Source: Prorocentrum cordatum
Lineage: Eukaryota > Sar > Dinophyceae > Prorocentrales > Prorocentraceae
Length of the DNA stretch: 64,000 nt
NCBI GenBank assembly: GCA_963575745.1
Contig: CAUYUJ010001340.1
Coordinates: 1 to 64,000, forward strand
Direction: 5' to 3'
Position numbers and translations under genes: made by a program. Below the pieces are notes generated by a model. The model saw only the letters and a list, made by a program, of their open reading frames with translations, was not told the DNA's origin and searched no databases. Positions within the stretch are counted from its first letter, which is position 1. Every line of letters starts with the position of its first letter. Below are positions 35,150 through 46,200 of the stretch, piece by piece.

Positions 35150-35734
35150 TACACGTCGTTCATTTCTAATCGTGCTCGTTTCTAAGTGTGCTCGTTTCTA
35201 ATTGTTCCTGGATCCCTAGTGGCCAGGAGAAGGCCCAGGATAGACCAATTAGAAATGCGAGGATCTTGGTCCCCCAAAAATCAATATATATATATATATA
35301 TATATAAACAAAAAACCTTCGAATGCTTAGGCACGAGCAGTGTGTATACATGTTGTGGACATGTTGAGCACCTGCTTTGGACAACCTGGAACCTACTTGG
35401 AAACACGCCTCCTCTCCAGCGGCCGTCGTCCCCGAGCCTGGCGGAGGAGGTGCGGACCAGCGACGCACCGTGCCCGAACCCGCCGTGCCCTCTGCCCCGG
35501 GCCGAGCCACGGAGCCTCGCAGGCCGCCCCCATCGCCCCTCCCGGCCGCGCACCTGGGGGCCAAGCCAAGGCGCGACGAGGGCTACGCGGTGTTCACTTC
35601 TAACTCTTCGGAGGTCCTTTGATTTTCAGTTCTGATTGCTCTATCCTGGGCCTCTTCCTGGCCACAAGGGGGCCAGGAACAATCAGAAACGAGCACACTT
35701 AGAAATGAGCACGATTAGACATGAACGACGTGTA
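35150..35734. mobile_element. MITE-like element, 585 bp, about 100-bp terminal inverted repeats
   Basis: Ends read TACACGTCGTTCAT and ATGAACGACGTGTA. The left arm (35150-35255) and right arm (35630-35734) are reverse complements over about 100 bp with roughly 10 differences, including TAATCGTGCTCGTTTCTAAG and GTGGCCAGGA. Both ends carry TA, as expected for the TA target duplication of Tc1/mariner-type elements. The interior holds a (TA)n run (35282-35306) and GC-rich sequence with no transposase, so it would depend on one supplied elsewhere. Superfamily assignment rests only on the TA ends. Confidence 0.75.
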
Positions 35735-36027
35735 TGCCCCTCCCATCGTGCTCAAGGACAACATCCCAGAAATAATCTCGAGCACCCAGCGAATATCGCC
35801 TCCCAAGGCCCGGCACGCGAAAACCCTCAGGTCTCGGTATCTTCTTAGTGCTCGAAACTCTTTCTGGTGATCAAAGTGAAAGCAGGTTGGAACAGCATAA
35901 GACGAAGGCAAGAAAACCCATCCGGGTCGCACCGGCAGCGCCTCCAAGCTTTACGATATACGAAGCATGGGATGCCGCACGCCGTGCACGGTGGCACGAT
36001 GCACTTCACAATGGAAAGGCCTCTTTG
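35735..36027. other. unassigned spacer
   Basis: Mixed composition, no recognisable gene. Confidence 0.3.
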
Positions 36028-36375
36028 CTGGAGGGAAATCAGGAGAGCGTGACCGCGACAACTCACATCATAACGAATGTCTGGGCTCCGCGGCGTTTGC
36101 ACCACAGGAGCGCCAGGAGAAGCAGCGCTGGACAAACAAAACTATTGCAGTCAAGCTCGAGCAATCAATGATGGTGTGCCGTATGCGGTTCACGATGATC
36201 TCATACACTCCACTACGTACTCAATTGATCACCATTGCGGGGGAAATGCGATGGAGGGGCCTGTTTGGAGTAGGGAGGTCAGGAAAGCGTGACCACGACA
36301 GCTCACATCATAACTAATATCGGCGCTCCGCGGCGTTTGCACCACAGGAGTACCAGGGCGAAGCAGCACGGCGCG
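36028..36375 (+). repeat. tandem duplication, period about 248 bp
   Basis: The stretch 36028-36125 (with GCGTGACCGCGACAACTCAC and CTCCGCGGCGTTTGCACCAC) recurs at 36276-36370 with a few substitutions. The intervening halves are also related (GATGGAGGGGCCTGTTTG versus CAATGGAAAGGCCTCTTTG). Confidence 0.75.
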
Positions 36376-36670
36376 AACCAAACTAAAGTAGGCAAGCCGA
36401 AGCTGCGGATCAAGAGTGCAGCAAGTCGCGTCAGCAACCGAACGCAAAAAATCTAGGACTTTGGCTTCTAATGGGCATGGATGTTGAGCTCCCGCGTCAC
36501 CTCCAGCCGTCGTTGGGCCGTCTTGGAGCCTCTTGCACACCTGCTGGGGATGCGGTATTGGGGGCCTTTGGGGTTCGTTTCTGGAGCCGTCGACCATTGC
36601 ACCGGCGTTTTTAGGAGGGAAGGGAGGGCATCCTTGGAAGAGCGTTCCTCCCACTCCTGCTCCCGCTCCC

Positions 36671-36712
<42 letters not shown>

Positions 36713-37754
36713 CCTTCTCCTCGCCACCGTCCTCATCATCATCCCCGTCACGGCTCTCCCAGGTCTGGGGACACGATGGGTCACACGGAACAGTCGACAC
36801 CCGGAACGCGGAGCCCGCACATCTTCGGCGCTTTTGAAGCCTATTGGGCCGTCTTGGGGCGCTTTTGGGGCCTTTAAGGATGGCGTCAAGACCCGACACG
36901 TGGTTGTGCTAAAAATGAATGCTTCCCGAGGGAATGGGACGATTTCGGTCGACCCTCTTGGGGGCCCTCGTGGAGCCCTTTGGGACGCTAAACACATACT
37001 AGAATCACGCGCGCGCGCTACGCGCTCGCTTAGGTTCTAGCCGACTCCGTAGTCATTGTCAGTGGGATTTGCACGAAGCTACACACCCGAGTTTACCAAA
37101 GGAGAAGTGCCCCGAGCGTAGGCAGCCTTGGCGCGTGGTGCCAGGCCTCCTGAGGGATAACAGCGGGCTCGTGGGGCGGTCATGGAGTCCGTCGACCCCT
37201 TTGGGTGCCTCAAGGCGCGTGAGATCTCCACCCCAGATTCCCCCCCCAGACAGGGAGGGGGGGCAGGATGCCGAGGAGGAGCAGGGAGGAGGCGCCATGG
37301 CGCTCCGCGCGGCGCTGCTCAAGGCTCTACACTCGCCCACGGCGGCTCGAAGCTCGCTTGCCTTTGGACCAGAGGCTCGCCCCAGGAGCCGTGGGCACCA
37401 GGAACCCGTATTGGGTGCATTGGCGCCAATGTCGACACGGACGCACACATCGTAAACGATTTCACTCCAGCGCGCGCCGCCAGAAAGCGCTGCAGAGACA
37501 CACAGACTCAGACGAACAATGACGCGCATCGCGATATGCAGCTTCCCCGGGTCGAGTGCTGACCCAGTTGGGAGCGAGGATGATAGAAGGAGGCTCGCTG
37601 CAGTCGTAAGCAGTCAGCGCGGATCGACTGTAACGACTGAAGGGAGATGGCGGCGTACACCGCTGCAATAACGCGACGGCCCACGCCAGCCAGCAAACAA
37701 GCGTTAAACAATCCACTGCGACACCTGTGACGCATATGGTGACTACCTACCAGA
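36376..37754. other. unassigned spacer with (CTCCTG)n
   Basis: A (CTCCTG)n array at 36655-36720 lies in a minus-strand frame with Glu-Gln repeats, flanked by non-repetitive but unrecognised peptide. 37060-37560 is open on plus without motifs. No gene can be supported. Confidence 0.3.
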
Positions 37755-37893
37755 CCACCCCAACCCAACCCGAAGACCCGAATTTCGGGTTGGGGGGGGT
37801 AAGGGTTCCACGCGTGTTTTTGTCGATGTTCCCCGACACCCCCCCCACTGGAAATCGACGGCAAAGTTGAGCCTTCGGGTTGGGTTGGGGCGG
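37755..37893. repeat. inverted repeat with G/C-run arms
   Basis: Arms CCACCCCAACCCAACCCGAAG (37755-37775) and its reverse complement at 37873-37893 differ at one base. Within the left part a second hairpin, ACCCGAATTTCGGGT, is present. Spacing is 97 bp. Confidence 0.8.
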
Positions 37894-37959
37894 TTTGGTG
37901 GGCGGTGACATGTGCAGCTCGCACAGCAGGGCCTCCACTGTGGTCGGGCTCTGCGCCCC

Positions 37960-38420
37960 AAGTCGGAGGAGGAGGAAGAGGAGGAGGAGGAGGAGGAAGA
38001 GGAGGAGGAGGAGAAGGAGGAGGAGGAGCAGGAGGAGGAAGAGGAGCAGGAGGATGCCGTGCGGTGCAGCCCTAAGGCGCCCAGGCCACAGACGGGAGGG
38101 GCGTGAAGCATGCGCCGATCGCTCGGAAAGCCTCTCGAGGGTGTGCGCGCCCCTGCCAAGGCTCGGGCCGCAGGAGAGGAGGCAGCGAGGGATAAAAGAG
38201 GGAGAGGGAGAGAGAGAGAGAGAGAAACAAAACAAAGAGAACGAGAAAGAGGAATAGAGAGAGAGAGAGAACAAAAAAAAATGAGAGAGAGAGAGAGAAA
38301 CAGAGAGAGAAACAAGGCAAAGAGAACTAGAGAAAGAGAAAGAGAGAGAGAGAGAGAGAAAGAGGGAGAGGGAGAGAGAGAGAGAGAGAGGGAGAAACAA
38401 AACAAAGGGAACACAAGAGG
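37960..38420. repeat. (GGA)n and (GAGA)n tracts
   Basis: GGA/GAA triplets at 37968-38055, then after a short GC-rich spacer a GAGA/GAAACAAA-type purine tract at 38190-38405. Confidence 0.9.
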
Positions 38421-38521
38421 TGGAGGAGGAGCAAATTCCTCCGCAGGATTTCCGGTGAGCCCTGGTAACCACCCGCCGAACAAACTTGTCACGGGAAATC
38501 GCCATGCATCTCGAAACCGCT

Positions 38522-39634
38522 TCAGCGTTTCGACTGGCATGGATATTCAGTGTCGAGGAAGTCGGAAACCTTTGAGCAGGCATCGATCTGGGCATTCCTA
38601 CGCCCAGCCATCCAATTGCCGACGAACTGGCGACCTACTCTCTGGATGGCCACCGTGGCACGGACCAGTCCAGGGTTGGCGCCGTCGTGTTTTCCCTCCT
38701 CGTAGCTCCAGTGCCAGACGCTCATGCCCTTTGCTGCATCGTCCGAGAAGATACGCTGGAGCCTGTTTTGTACTAGCATGATCGTCCATTTCCGCTCTGC
38801 CAGCTTGTCCTTCCACACGCCGTCCTTAATCCAGTCTGCCTTGGGCGGTTTAGGGATGAGCTTCGCCGCCTCCCTGGCGTAGTCCTCGTCCGGCTCGAAG
38901 TCCTCGTGGCCAGAGGCCCCCAGGTACCACAGGACCCTCCGGGCCACGTCTTCCGCAGCCGCCCCAGGGTCCTCGCGCCACTGGCCCGAGAACGTGTGCG
39001 GCACGCCGAGCACGGCGACCTCGACCATCATGAGGCACATGCCTCCCTCGGCCTTGCAGCTGAACCTGGGGCGTGGCCAGCCCATCTCGTCGCAGAAGCT
39101 CCTCAGGAGGCCCACGTGCTCCCCGCGCCCGCCCTGGCCCTGGGCGCCCTCGAGCAGCTCCAGGCCGGCAGGTGCACCCGCACCCGGCGGTGCGCGCGGC
39201 AGCGCCGCGGGGCCGCGCCGGGGCAGCAGCCTCCGCGGCCAGGGCACCCCGGCGGCCAGGCCACGCTCGTCGAGGGCCAGGAGGGGCCGCGGGAGCGAGT
39301 CTTCGGGAGGCGGCTGGCGCACGCGCTCTCCCGGCGGCGGGCACCCCAGCGCGCGCCCGGTGAGCGCCGCAGGCCGCGGAGCTACGAACCTGCGCGGGAT
39401 GGGGACGCTGAACACCACATCTTCTGGAGTCAGCGCCACGTGCCAGGGCTGCTCGTCCCGCAGCCGATCTGCGGCCGCCAACGGTGAGGTGTCGTCCTCC
39501 TCCCCGGCTGTCTCGCCACCCGCCTCTCGGCTGCGCGCACGAGAGGGCAGGGGGAGGGGGGAAGGCTTCTTAGACGGAGGCTGCTTCTTAGCAGGCGCTG
39601 GCCCTCCATCTATAGACGAGGTGGTCCGCGCCTT
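38522..39634 (-). CDS. dsRNA-binding-domain-like protein, 3' exon
   Basis: The 3' exon of a host gene split by the Copia insertion. The frame is open from 39634 to the stop at 38522. The internal Met at 39481 starts a 319-residue stretch, used here for numbering. Two double-stranded-RNA-binding-motif-like domains are visible. About 124-188: LLRSFCDEMGWPRPRFSC, a beta region, then DVARRVLWYLG. About 235-310: MLVQNRLQRIFSD, MSVWHWSYEEG, RATVAIQRVGRQFVGNW, then RNAQIDACSKVSDFL. Each has the alpha-beta-beta-beta-alpha layout with the closing helix. The N-terminal part is Lys/Pro- and acid-rich. The exon begins after TAG (39637-39635), a good acceptor. A GC donor at 39705 (AAG|GCCGG) would give a 71-nt GC-AG intron and keep frame with the upstream exon, a non-canonical class common in dinoflagellates. 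Family assignment is by pattern and not verified by search. Confidence 0.55.
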   Translation of the reverse strand, partial: KARTTSSIDGGPAPAKKQPPSKKPSPLPLPSRARSREAGGETAGEEDDTSPLAAADRLRDEQPWHVALTPEDVVFSVPIPRRFVAPRPAALTGRALGCPPPGERVRQPPPEDSLPRPLLALDERGLAAGVPWPRRLLPRRGPAALPRAPPGAGAPAGLELLEGAQGQGGRGEHVGLLRSFCDEMGWPRPRFSCKAEGGMCLMMVEVAVLGVPHTFSGQWREDPGAAAEDVARRVLWYLGASGHEDFEPDEDYAREAAKLIPKPPKADWIKDGVWKDKLAERKWTIMLVQNRLQRIFSDDAAKGMSVWHWSYEEGKHDGANPGLVRATVAIQRVGRQFVGNWMAGRRNAQIDACSKVSDFLDTEYPCQSKR

Positions 39635-39705
39635 CTAATCAGGGGTGCTTCGAAGAAGCCTTATCCCCCTCCCCCTCCCCCCCTCTGCGCGTGGCCGACA
39701 CCGGC

Positions 39706-39857
39706 CTTGGCATACAGCTGTAGGGCCCGCTCGGCAGCGTCGCGCCGCGCAAGAGCCTTGGAAGACTTCCAAATTCCAGCCACGTGGTGCGGCATCCCTC
39801 TGATGATGAACGCTACCGTGGCACGGAACTCAAGATTCAACTCGGCGACTTCGATGG
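39706..39857 (-). CDS. dsRNA-binding-like protein, middle exon left of Copia
   Basis: Encodes EVAELNLEFRATVAFIIRGM, PHHVAGIWKSSKALARRDAA and ERALQLYAK. This is the second half of a dsRNA-binding-like domain, closely parallel to RATVAIQRVGRQFVGNW in the next exon. The Copia 3' LTR begins 5 bp upstream, and the target duplication GTGTA (39858-39862) separates them. As it stands the frame runs into the LTR, which supplies a false Met-His-Val-His start. Joining across one copy of the duplication places it in frame with 46950-47392. Confidence 0.6.
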
Positions 39858-39862
39858 GTGTA

Positions 39863-40020
39863 TGCACGTGCACCCACCCCCCTCACGGAGAAAGGGGGGA
39901 GGTGAGGGTCGCTCTTTTCCTCGAGCAACAAAGGGCTGCAGGATTTCCTGGATCCTCCAGGACAGTCTGATTATATTCTCTATAATCACATATATATGTA
40001 AAACTACAAACTTCCCAGCA
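39863..40020 (-). repeat. Copia 3' LTR
   Basis: 158 bp. On the minus strand it starts TGCTGGGAAG and ends GTGCACGTGCA, so it has TG...CA ends. Contains ACATATATATGTGATTATAG, the likely TATA region in the LTR. Confidence 0.95.
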
Positions 40021-40029
40021 CCTCTCCTT
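40021..40029 (-). promoter_or_regulatory. polypurine tract
   Basis: AAGGAGAGG on the minus strand, immediately before the 3' LTR. Primes plus-strand DNA synthesis in LTR elements. Confidence 0.7.
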
Positions 40030-40231
40030 GGGCGCTGGAAGCGGCTCGGCCTCCAGTCGAGAAACGTGAGCCACAGGGAAACCACTTTGTGCTCCCTGAG
40101 CAGGCTTCACAACGGCGCTGCCCGCCTAAGCCCATCGCGGGGCTACCCGCAGAGGGCAGGCGCGGGGCAAACCGCAGCCTGTAAAAGAAAGCTCACCTTC
40201 GGCTGTCGTAGTGCTTCCTGCGACCATTCTC

Positions 40232-43200
40232 CTAGCCCTCTCCGTGGATCACCTGAGAGCCTCTGGAACGGTCTCCGCACTCGCTCTTGAACGTCTCGAT
40301 CCACTTCTGCGCGGCCTCTGGACTGCTGATGTCCTGCAAGCTGAGCTTGGTAAGAGGTCCTCGCGCTGTAGCCATCACTCGCAGCTGCTCGATCTCCTTG
40401 GCCTGGCGATCCGACAGAACGCATCCGTGCTTGATCATCCTCGTGACCAGGTCCTCCTTGATCCCTGACACGGCCAGGCTCTTGGCCTTCAAGACAGCTC
40501 GCAGCTCAGCTACAAGAAACGTGCTTAAGAGCTTGTGCCTTGCTCCTTTGTCCTGCTGTACACACACGGTCTTGAACTCGGCCTCAGCCCGCGCAGATGG
40601 TATACACGTGCTTCCAGAGGCGGGGTCAACCGCACCCTGGAGGAGGAACTTGTCGTAGAAGTCCTTGAAGTAACAACCACACCAGCACCCCAGTAAGAAA
40701 GCACTGGCTGCAGTCACCACAACTAGTCCCAACTTCAGGAAGAACCAGAACTCCTCGCTGTCCACGTAGTGGCTGACAGGCGCGGGGCAAACCGCAACCT
40801 CGTCAGAACCTCCGTACACTGTCACCTTCTCGCCTGACGCCTTCGTCACGACCTCCGTGAAAACTGCCATTGCGCTCAAGCCCTTCAACTGCTTTCCGAA
40901 CCTGAGGTTGAGAGTGGTGCAATGCTTCTCGATTGTCGGCCACTCGCTGTACTTCGTGAGCATGTCGGCTGTCATCTTGCTGGTGTCCTCCTTGTGCAGC
41001 TCGAACGCCTTGAGACGCAACCGCTCCTGAATCCACAAGTACCTCAACTCCAGGTGCCTGACCTTGCCCACCCCAACTCGACTGCACATGCCACGTCCAG
41101 CTGTGCTGTCACTATAGATCTTCAGGTTGCAGGGCCTCTGGGTCTCGATCAGGTACGTCTTACACTGAAGTCCTCTGGCTGTCGCACTTCCCGTAGCGTA
41201 CATCTCGGATTCCCCTGAACTTAGGGCTATCGTACTCTGCGTCACTGAGTAGCAGTCCCAAGTGTGATCACCATACCTCACAGCTCCTCCACTGGTAGAT
41301 CGCCGCTGTAGTTCACTCGTAGGTGCCCAATCTGCGTCACCATCTACACGAATGCCTTCAGGAGTACCTTGAAGTGGGTAACACCAGACCAACACAGGCT
41401 GTCCTTCGTAGTACCTTCCAAGTCGCTGAACACGCGCATGCATCAAGACGTTCGGGTTGGAGACGTGCTGCATCGCTGTCTTGCTGGCGTACATCGTGTC
41501 GGGCCTGTCCGAAGAAAGGTAAAGAGCGGTGCCAGCTGCACCCGCCACTTCTCGAGCACGATCCTTGGAAAGAAGGTCTAGGCTGTCTCGTCGGCCTTGT
41601 CCTGTAGCTTTCGTCCCTGGAGTGGGAGCTGGTTTACAACCTCGCTTCTGCGTCCACTTGATCATGAAGTCCACATGCTTAGGATCGGCAGTCCAGAAGA
41701 AACCTGGCTCCTCGCAACCTGGCAACTTGTCGGTGTAGCCGATCGTCCTCTTGAGGTATGTAGTCTGCCCCACCGCTCCTGGTCCAAGTCTGGCGCTGGC
41801 CGTGACCTCAAACTGCTGCTTCAACAACTCGTCCAGCTCGTCCAGCTGCTCGTCGTAGCCCTCAGCAAGAAAGTCATCGCCATGGCAGATCGCTGTGCTA
41901 TCCTCGTCGAAGGGGGCTGTGTTGGGGCTAGCAGGTAAGTAGAACACGTTAGGAGTTCCAACCAAGCATTCCCAATGGCCGTCGTCCATAGTAGTTCTCA
42001 CAAGCTCACCCCACATCTGCGACGCCTTCCTGGTACCGTTCATGGCCTTGCGTAACCACCAGCACCTTCCAGGCGGACACAGCTCTCTCCCAGGATGCAC
42101 GTAGATCGTCTCGTCTAAGTCAGCGTTGAAGAAAGCCTTCCTGACGTCCCAGACTTGTATCTTCCGCAGGTGCTGCCCGCTGGAAGTTGGACTTGAAGCG
42201 GCACGGCTCAGCGTCGCTCTGACGATCATGAGCGGGGGCGTGCCTTGGTGGTTGTCCTCCCTGACCTCGTACTTGTTCACCTCGGTTGCTACGAACCTCC
42301 ACCTGACCTTTCCTTCTTTCATGTGGGCTATCGGGAACCCTCCAATGTGCTTGCCGTCGGTCGCCGTCGATGTCGCCACTTCCACGTAGACCCCATAGTC
42401 CTTCATGGCCTGCAGCTCGTCGTCGCGACCCTTCTGATACAGGTCCTCATCCAGAGGCTCTCCAGTGTAGTAATCGTAGTGTATCGTCTTTGGGCTCCAC
42501 TGGTCTTTCTCATGCAGCTCGGCGCTCACCTCAACCATCTGCTCCACCTGCTGCTCCTCAGGATCTCCGAAGTGGCTCCTGATTGTGCCGATGTGGCTCA
42601 TCAAACATCTCCTGCATGCACACTCAGCTTGGTGGCATTCTCGTAGCTGGCATCGTGATGAGTGCTTCTCACACCTCTCGGAACATCTCGCACTGCGCTT
42701 TGGGTGTGGATCCCACATGGGGTCGAAGCTCTCGTCGTAGCCCTCCTCGCAGACTGCCAACTCACAGACAGAGAGATGCCCAATGCTTGCTACCCTGGGC
42801 TTCTTGACCTCAGCTCCTTCATGAACTTCACCTGGGGCGCTTCGCCGAAAGTCGCTCCTGAGCTCTCCACTCTCCGTGTCCATGGCTGTCTGCACCTCAG
42901 CCTCTCCTGGGCCAGGAACCATAGCTACGTCACTGGCAGCAGGTGCGGGGCTCACCGCAACCTCACTGCTGCTTGATGCCGCTGCTCCTCCGGGTGCGGC
43001 TCCAGGCGCGGGGCTTCCCGCAGCCGGCGCTGGCACCACGACTGTAGCCTCAGGGGCCACAGGGTCCTTCGCCAACTTCTCGCGCAGCAAGTCGGCCTGA
43101 ATGGTCTCGAAACGCTGTCGGCAGGCTGCCGAATGCGAACCGTATCCTGTACTGCACTTCCTGCAATCGTCGGTAGGACCATGAGCATCGATCATGCGCT

Positions 43201-46200
43201 CCGTGATGTACATGCTGCGTCCGATCGTTCCTGAACTCTTGTCGGGCGTCTGCTTCCAGGGCGTCACCCTGATGTGCTGGATGAGCTCGGGCTGCCACCT
43301 GAACTCCTCAGGCATCCTTCGCACCGTTCTCACCTTCTGCACTCCACGTTCAGGATCGATCACGAGATGTGTGTCGTCCAGCTCGCTCTTACCAACCCAG
43401 ATTCCTTTTGCGAAGCGGGCTTCCCATTTGCCACGTCCCGCGGCAACTCGGGCTGAGATCCGATACCAGACCTGCTCACCCATCTCCGCAATCTCGCCGT
43501 TGTACTCTTTGCCGTAGAGCATCTTGTAGGAGGAACCTCCGTGACTGCGAGGCTGGAATCTGGTGATCATCCACCCCACTGAGTTCACAAGCCATGGCAC
43601 GATCGGATCCGTCATCTTGATCTCGCTGCCCAGCTTGTGCTCCAGCTTCAGCTTGTAGGCTCGAAGTAGACCAGCAGCTAGCTTGTTACCTCCTTCAGCG
43701 TAGCCTGCACTCTGCTTGGAAAAGGGCGGTGATCCCCGCACCAAGGTTGAGTGTGATCTGCGATCTCGAACTGCCTGCGCCAGAGCCATGGTGGCAGGCT
43801 CCTGGTCTGTCTGAAGTATGACTGTTGTGTGACCCCAAGCTTCCAGCACGCCTAGCAGGAAGGACACCTTGTAGTCATCCGTCTCCTTGTTCGCGTACAA
43901 CGTCGCCTGAGCCAAGATCTTACAGTCGATAACATTCAAGACAGAGACCGCTTGGTCTAACTCAGCCTTCGTGACCGACGTCTTCTCCCTGATGCTGAAG
44001 TAACCTCCTTTAAGCTTGTACTTCGCAGCCAGCTGGTCCGTCCCTACGTAAAAGATGTCGAACACCACCTTCGGGATCTTGTTCTCATCAGCTGGTTCCT
44101 GAGCGTGGTGGGGGTCATCGTCTGCTCGAGCCTGCACGCAGATGGGACACCAAGGTCGAAAAGGTAGATGATGCCCTTCGTGCGCGGCTCTCTCCGCAGC
44201 ACTAGGTTGGTGAGGAGTCTTCAACACTCTCGTTGGCACAGTTGTGGTCTCATCAGCTTCGGGACCTAGAACCTTCGGCAAAGCTCCAGCTTCCTGTTCA
44301 GCTGGTACCTTCCTTGGTAGTGTCTTTCGTACCGCAGCTACCTTTGAAGCTTCTGGTTGAGTCTGGCCGTCGATGATGTGATCGTACTCTAAGTAGTAGT
44401 TGCCTTGGTGACGACGTAGAGGTACGAACTCAGCTCCATCAGGTGGCTCGATGGTACCGTTGATGATCCAGTGACCTGCAGGGCTATGAAGAACACTCTG
44501 ACCACGTTGTACTACAGCGTCTGTAGCCACAACTGGGTACTCCACATCGGCAACCTCAGCACCGACTTGAATAACCTCTCCTCCTCGGGATAGGTTCAGC
44601 TCCACGTGGCCGTACCTCTCGATCTCCTCGCCTCCTATGCCCTTCAAGCCGACAACGTTGCTGTCCGTCGGCGTGTAGTTGTGCTTGGTCACCTGTGACC
44701 TCGGTATCGCACTGATCTGCGCACCTGAATCGAGCATGATCGCATTCCGAAGCGGGGCTAACCGCAATCGGTCATCCGCAGGGCTCTGATCTTCATCCAC
44801 GGGCCGAAGACCAGCGATGGTAACAGGCCTGGGTCCGGCCAGCGCGGGGCTCACCGCAGCTGGCATATCGCAGCACTGACGGTCGTCAGCGACGAATCTA
44901 GCCTTTCTTGCGCTTCTTTGGCTTCTTGTCGTCGTCTGTCTCTTCCCCGTCCTTGAGGCCGTCCAGGCAGTACTCGGCACACACGGCACAGTAGTCCAGC
45001 TTCCACTGATCGTAGTGCCATCGCCGTCCTTCAAAGGTCTTCTTGCAAGAGCAGCACACATATTGGTAGTAGCTAGGCAAGCAGTACTTCCAGTCGATCG
45101 TGTGGCTGCGCTTCTTGTGACCTCTGCCCTCAGGGCAAGAATCATCTTCGCTCGCAGCGCACAGTTGACTGGGCGCAGCACCTGCTGAGTCATCGCGCTG
45201 TCGGCGCTTCCCTGACTTCCTAGCATCTGTTGTGTCGGTGCTGTCGAGCTTGATCCTGTGCCCACTCCTGTCTGTCGTAACCTTTCGAGCTCCCTGACTG
45301 CCGCTGCCCCGATCTTCTTCTTTTCTTTTGCCTTTTCTTTTCGGAACTGCTTCTTGTCCTTCTTGTCCTTCTCGGGTGTCTTCTTCTCGTCGGCGATCCG
45401 CTTTCGGCAGTTTGCGCTGCGGTGACCCTTCTTGTGGCAGTAGTGGCACTCGATCTCGGCGTCGGGATTCGGTGGCTTCTCCTTGCCTTTTCCGTCTTTC
45501 CCTTTGCCGCGGCCTTTCCACGGTCTCTTTCCGCCCTTCAGCGCTCCGATCTCCATCGGGTCGTCCTGAACCGCTCGCTCTGCCGCCAACGCCGACACCA
45601 CCTCGGCTCTCAGAAGCTCGTACGTACTTAACCGACTGCTGTTCCGAAACACGTGCTTCTGGAGCTCGTCGTGATCCTTCAGCGCCTTTGTGAGGATGCC
45701 GCGCTTGATCAGGTCCGAGACGGGCTCTCCTGCCATCTTCTGGTACCTCGCCATGTCCTCGTCCAGCTTGCTGATGCTCACCATCACGTCTTCCTTGGTG
45801 TCGAACTTCGTGTCCGTGAGCTTGGTCCACATCGCCAGCACGTTGCCTGCCTCGCTCGGGTTGTACTCCTTCTGAAGCTTCCTCCAACACTCGGCTCCTT
45901 CTCCTACTGGGCTGTTCCTCACGATCAGCTCGCCCACCGAGTCCTCGGGCATGGCCAGGACCAGGCCGTAGTACAACTGCGTGCTGAGTTCTTCCTCCTG
46001 CGGGTCCAGGTTGACGTTGTCCACCTCCTGGGCTCCGTCCTCGCACCTTTCCAGAAGATCTCGGTACCTCCGATCCTGGGCGATCAGGTACGCTCTGTAC
46101 TGGAAGCTGAACGTCTTCCAGCTTGACCTTTGGCCGTCGAACGGCTTCACCTTGTGAAGGATCTTCGGATCCATCATCTCGCCGCGCGGGGCTACCCGCT

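Noticed and set aside
36468-36899. 143-codon minus frame with Glu-Gln repeats and a Cys-containing N-terminal part
   Set aside because: Half of it is the (CTCCTG)n array and the rest has no motif; not strong enough to call.
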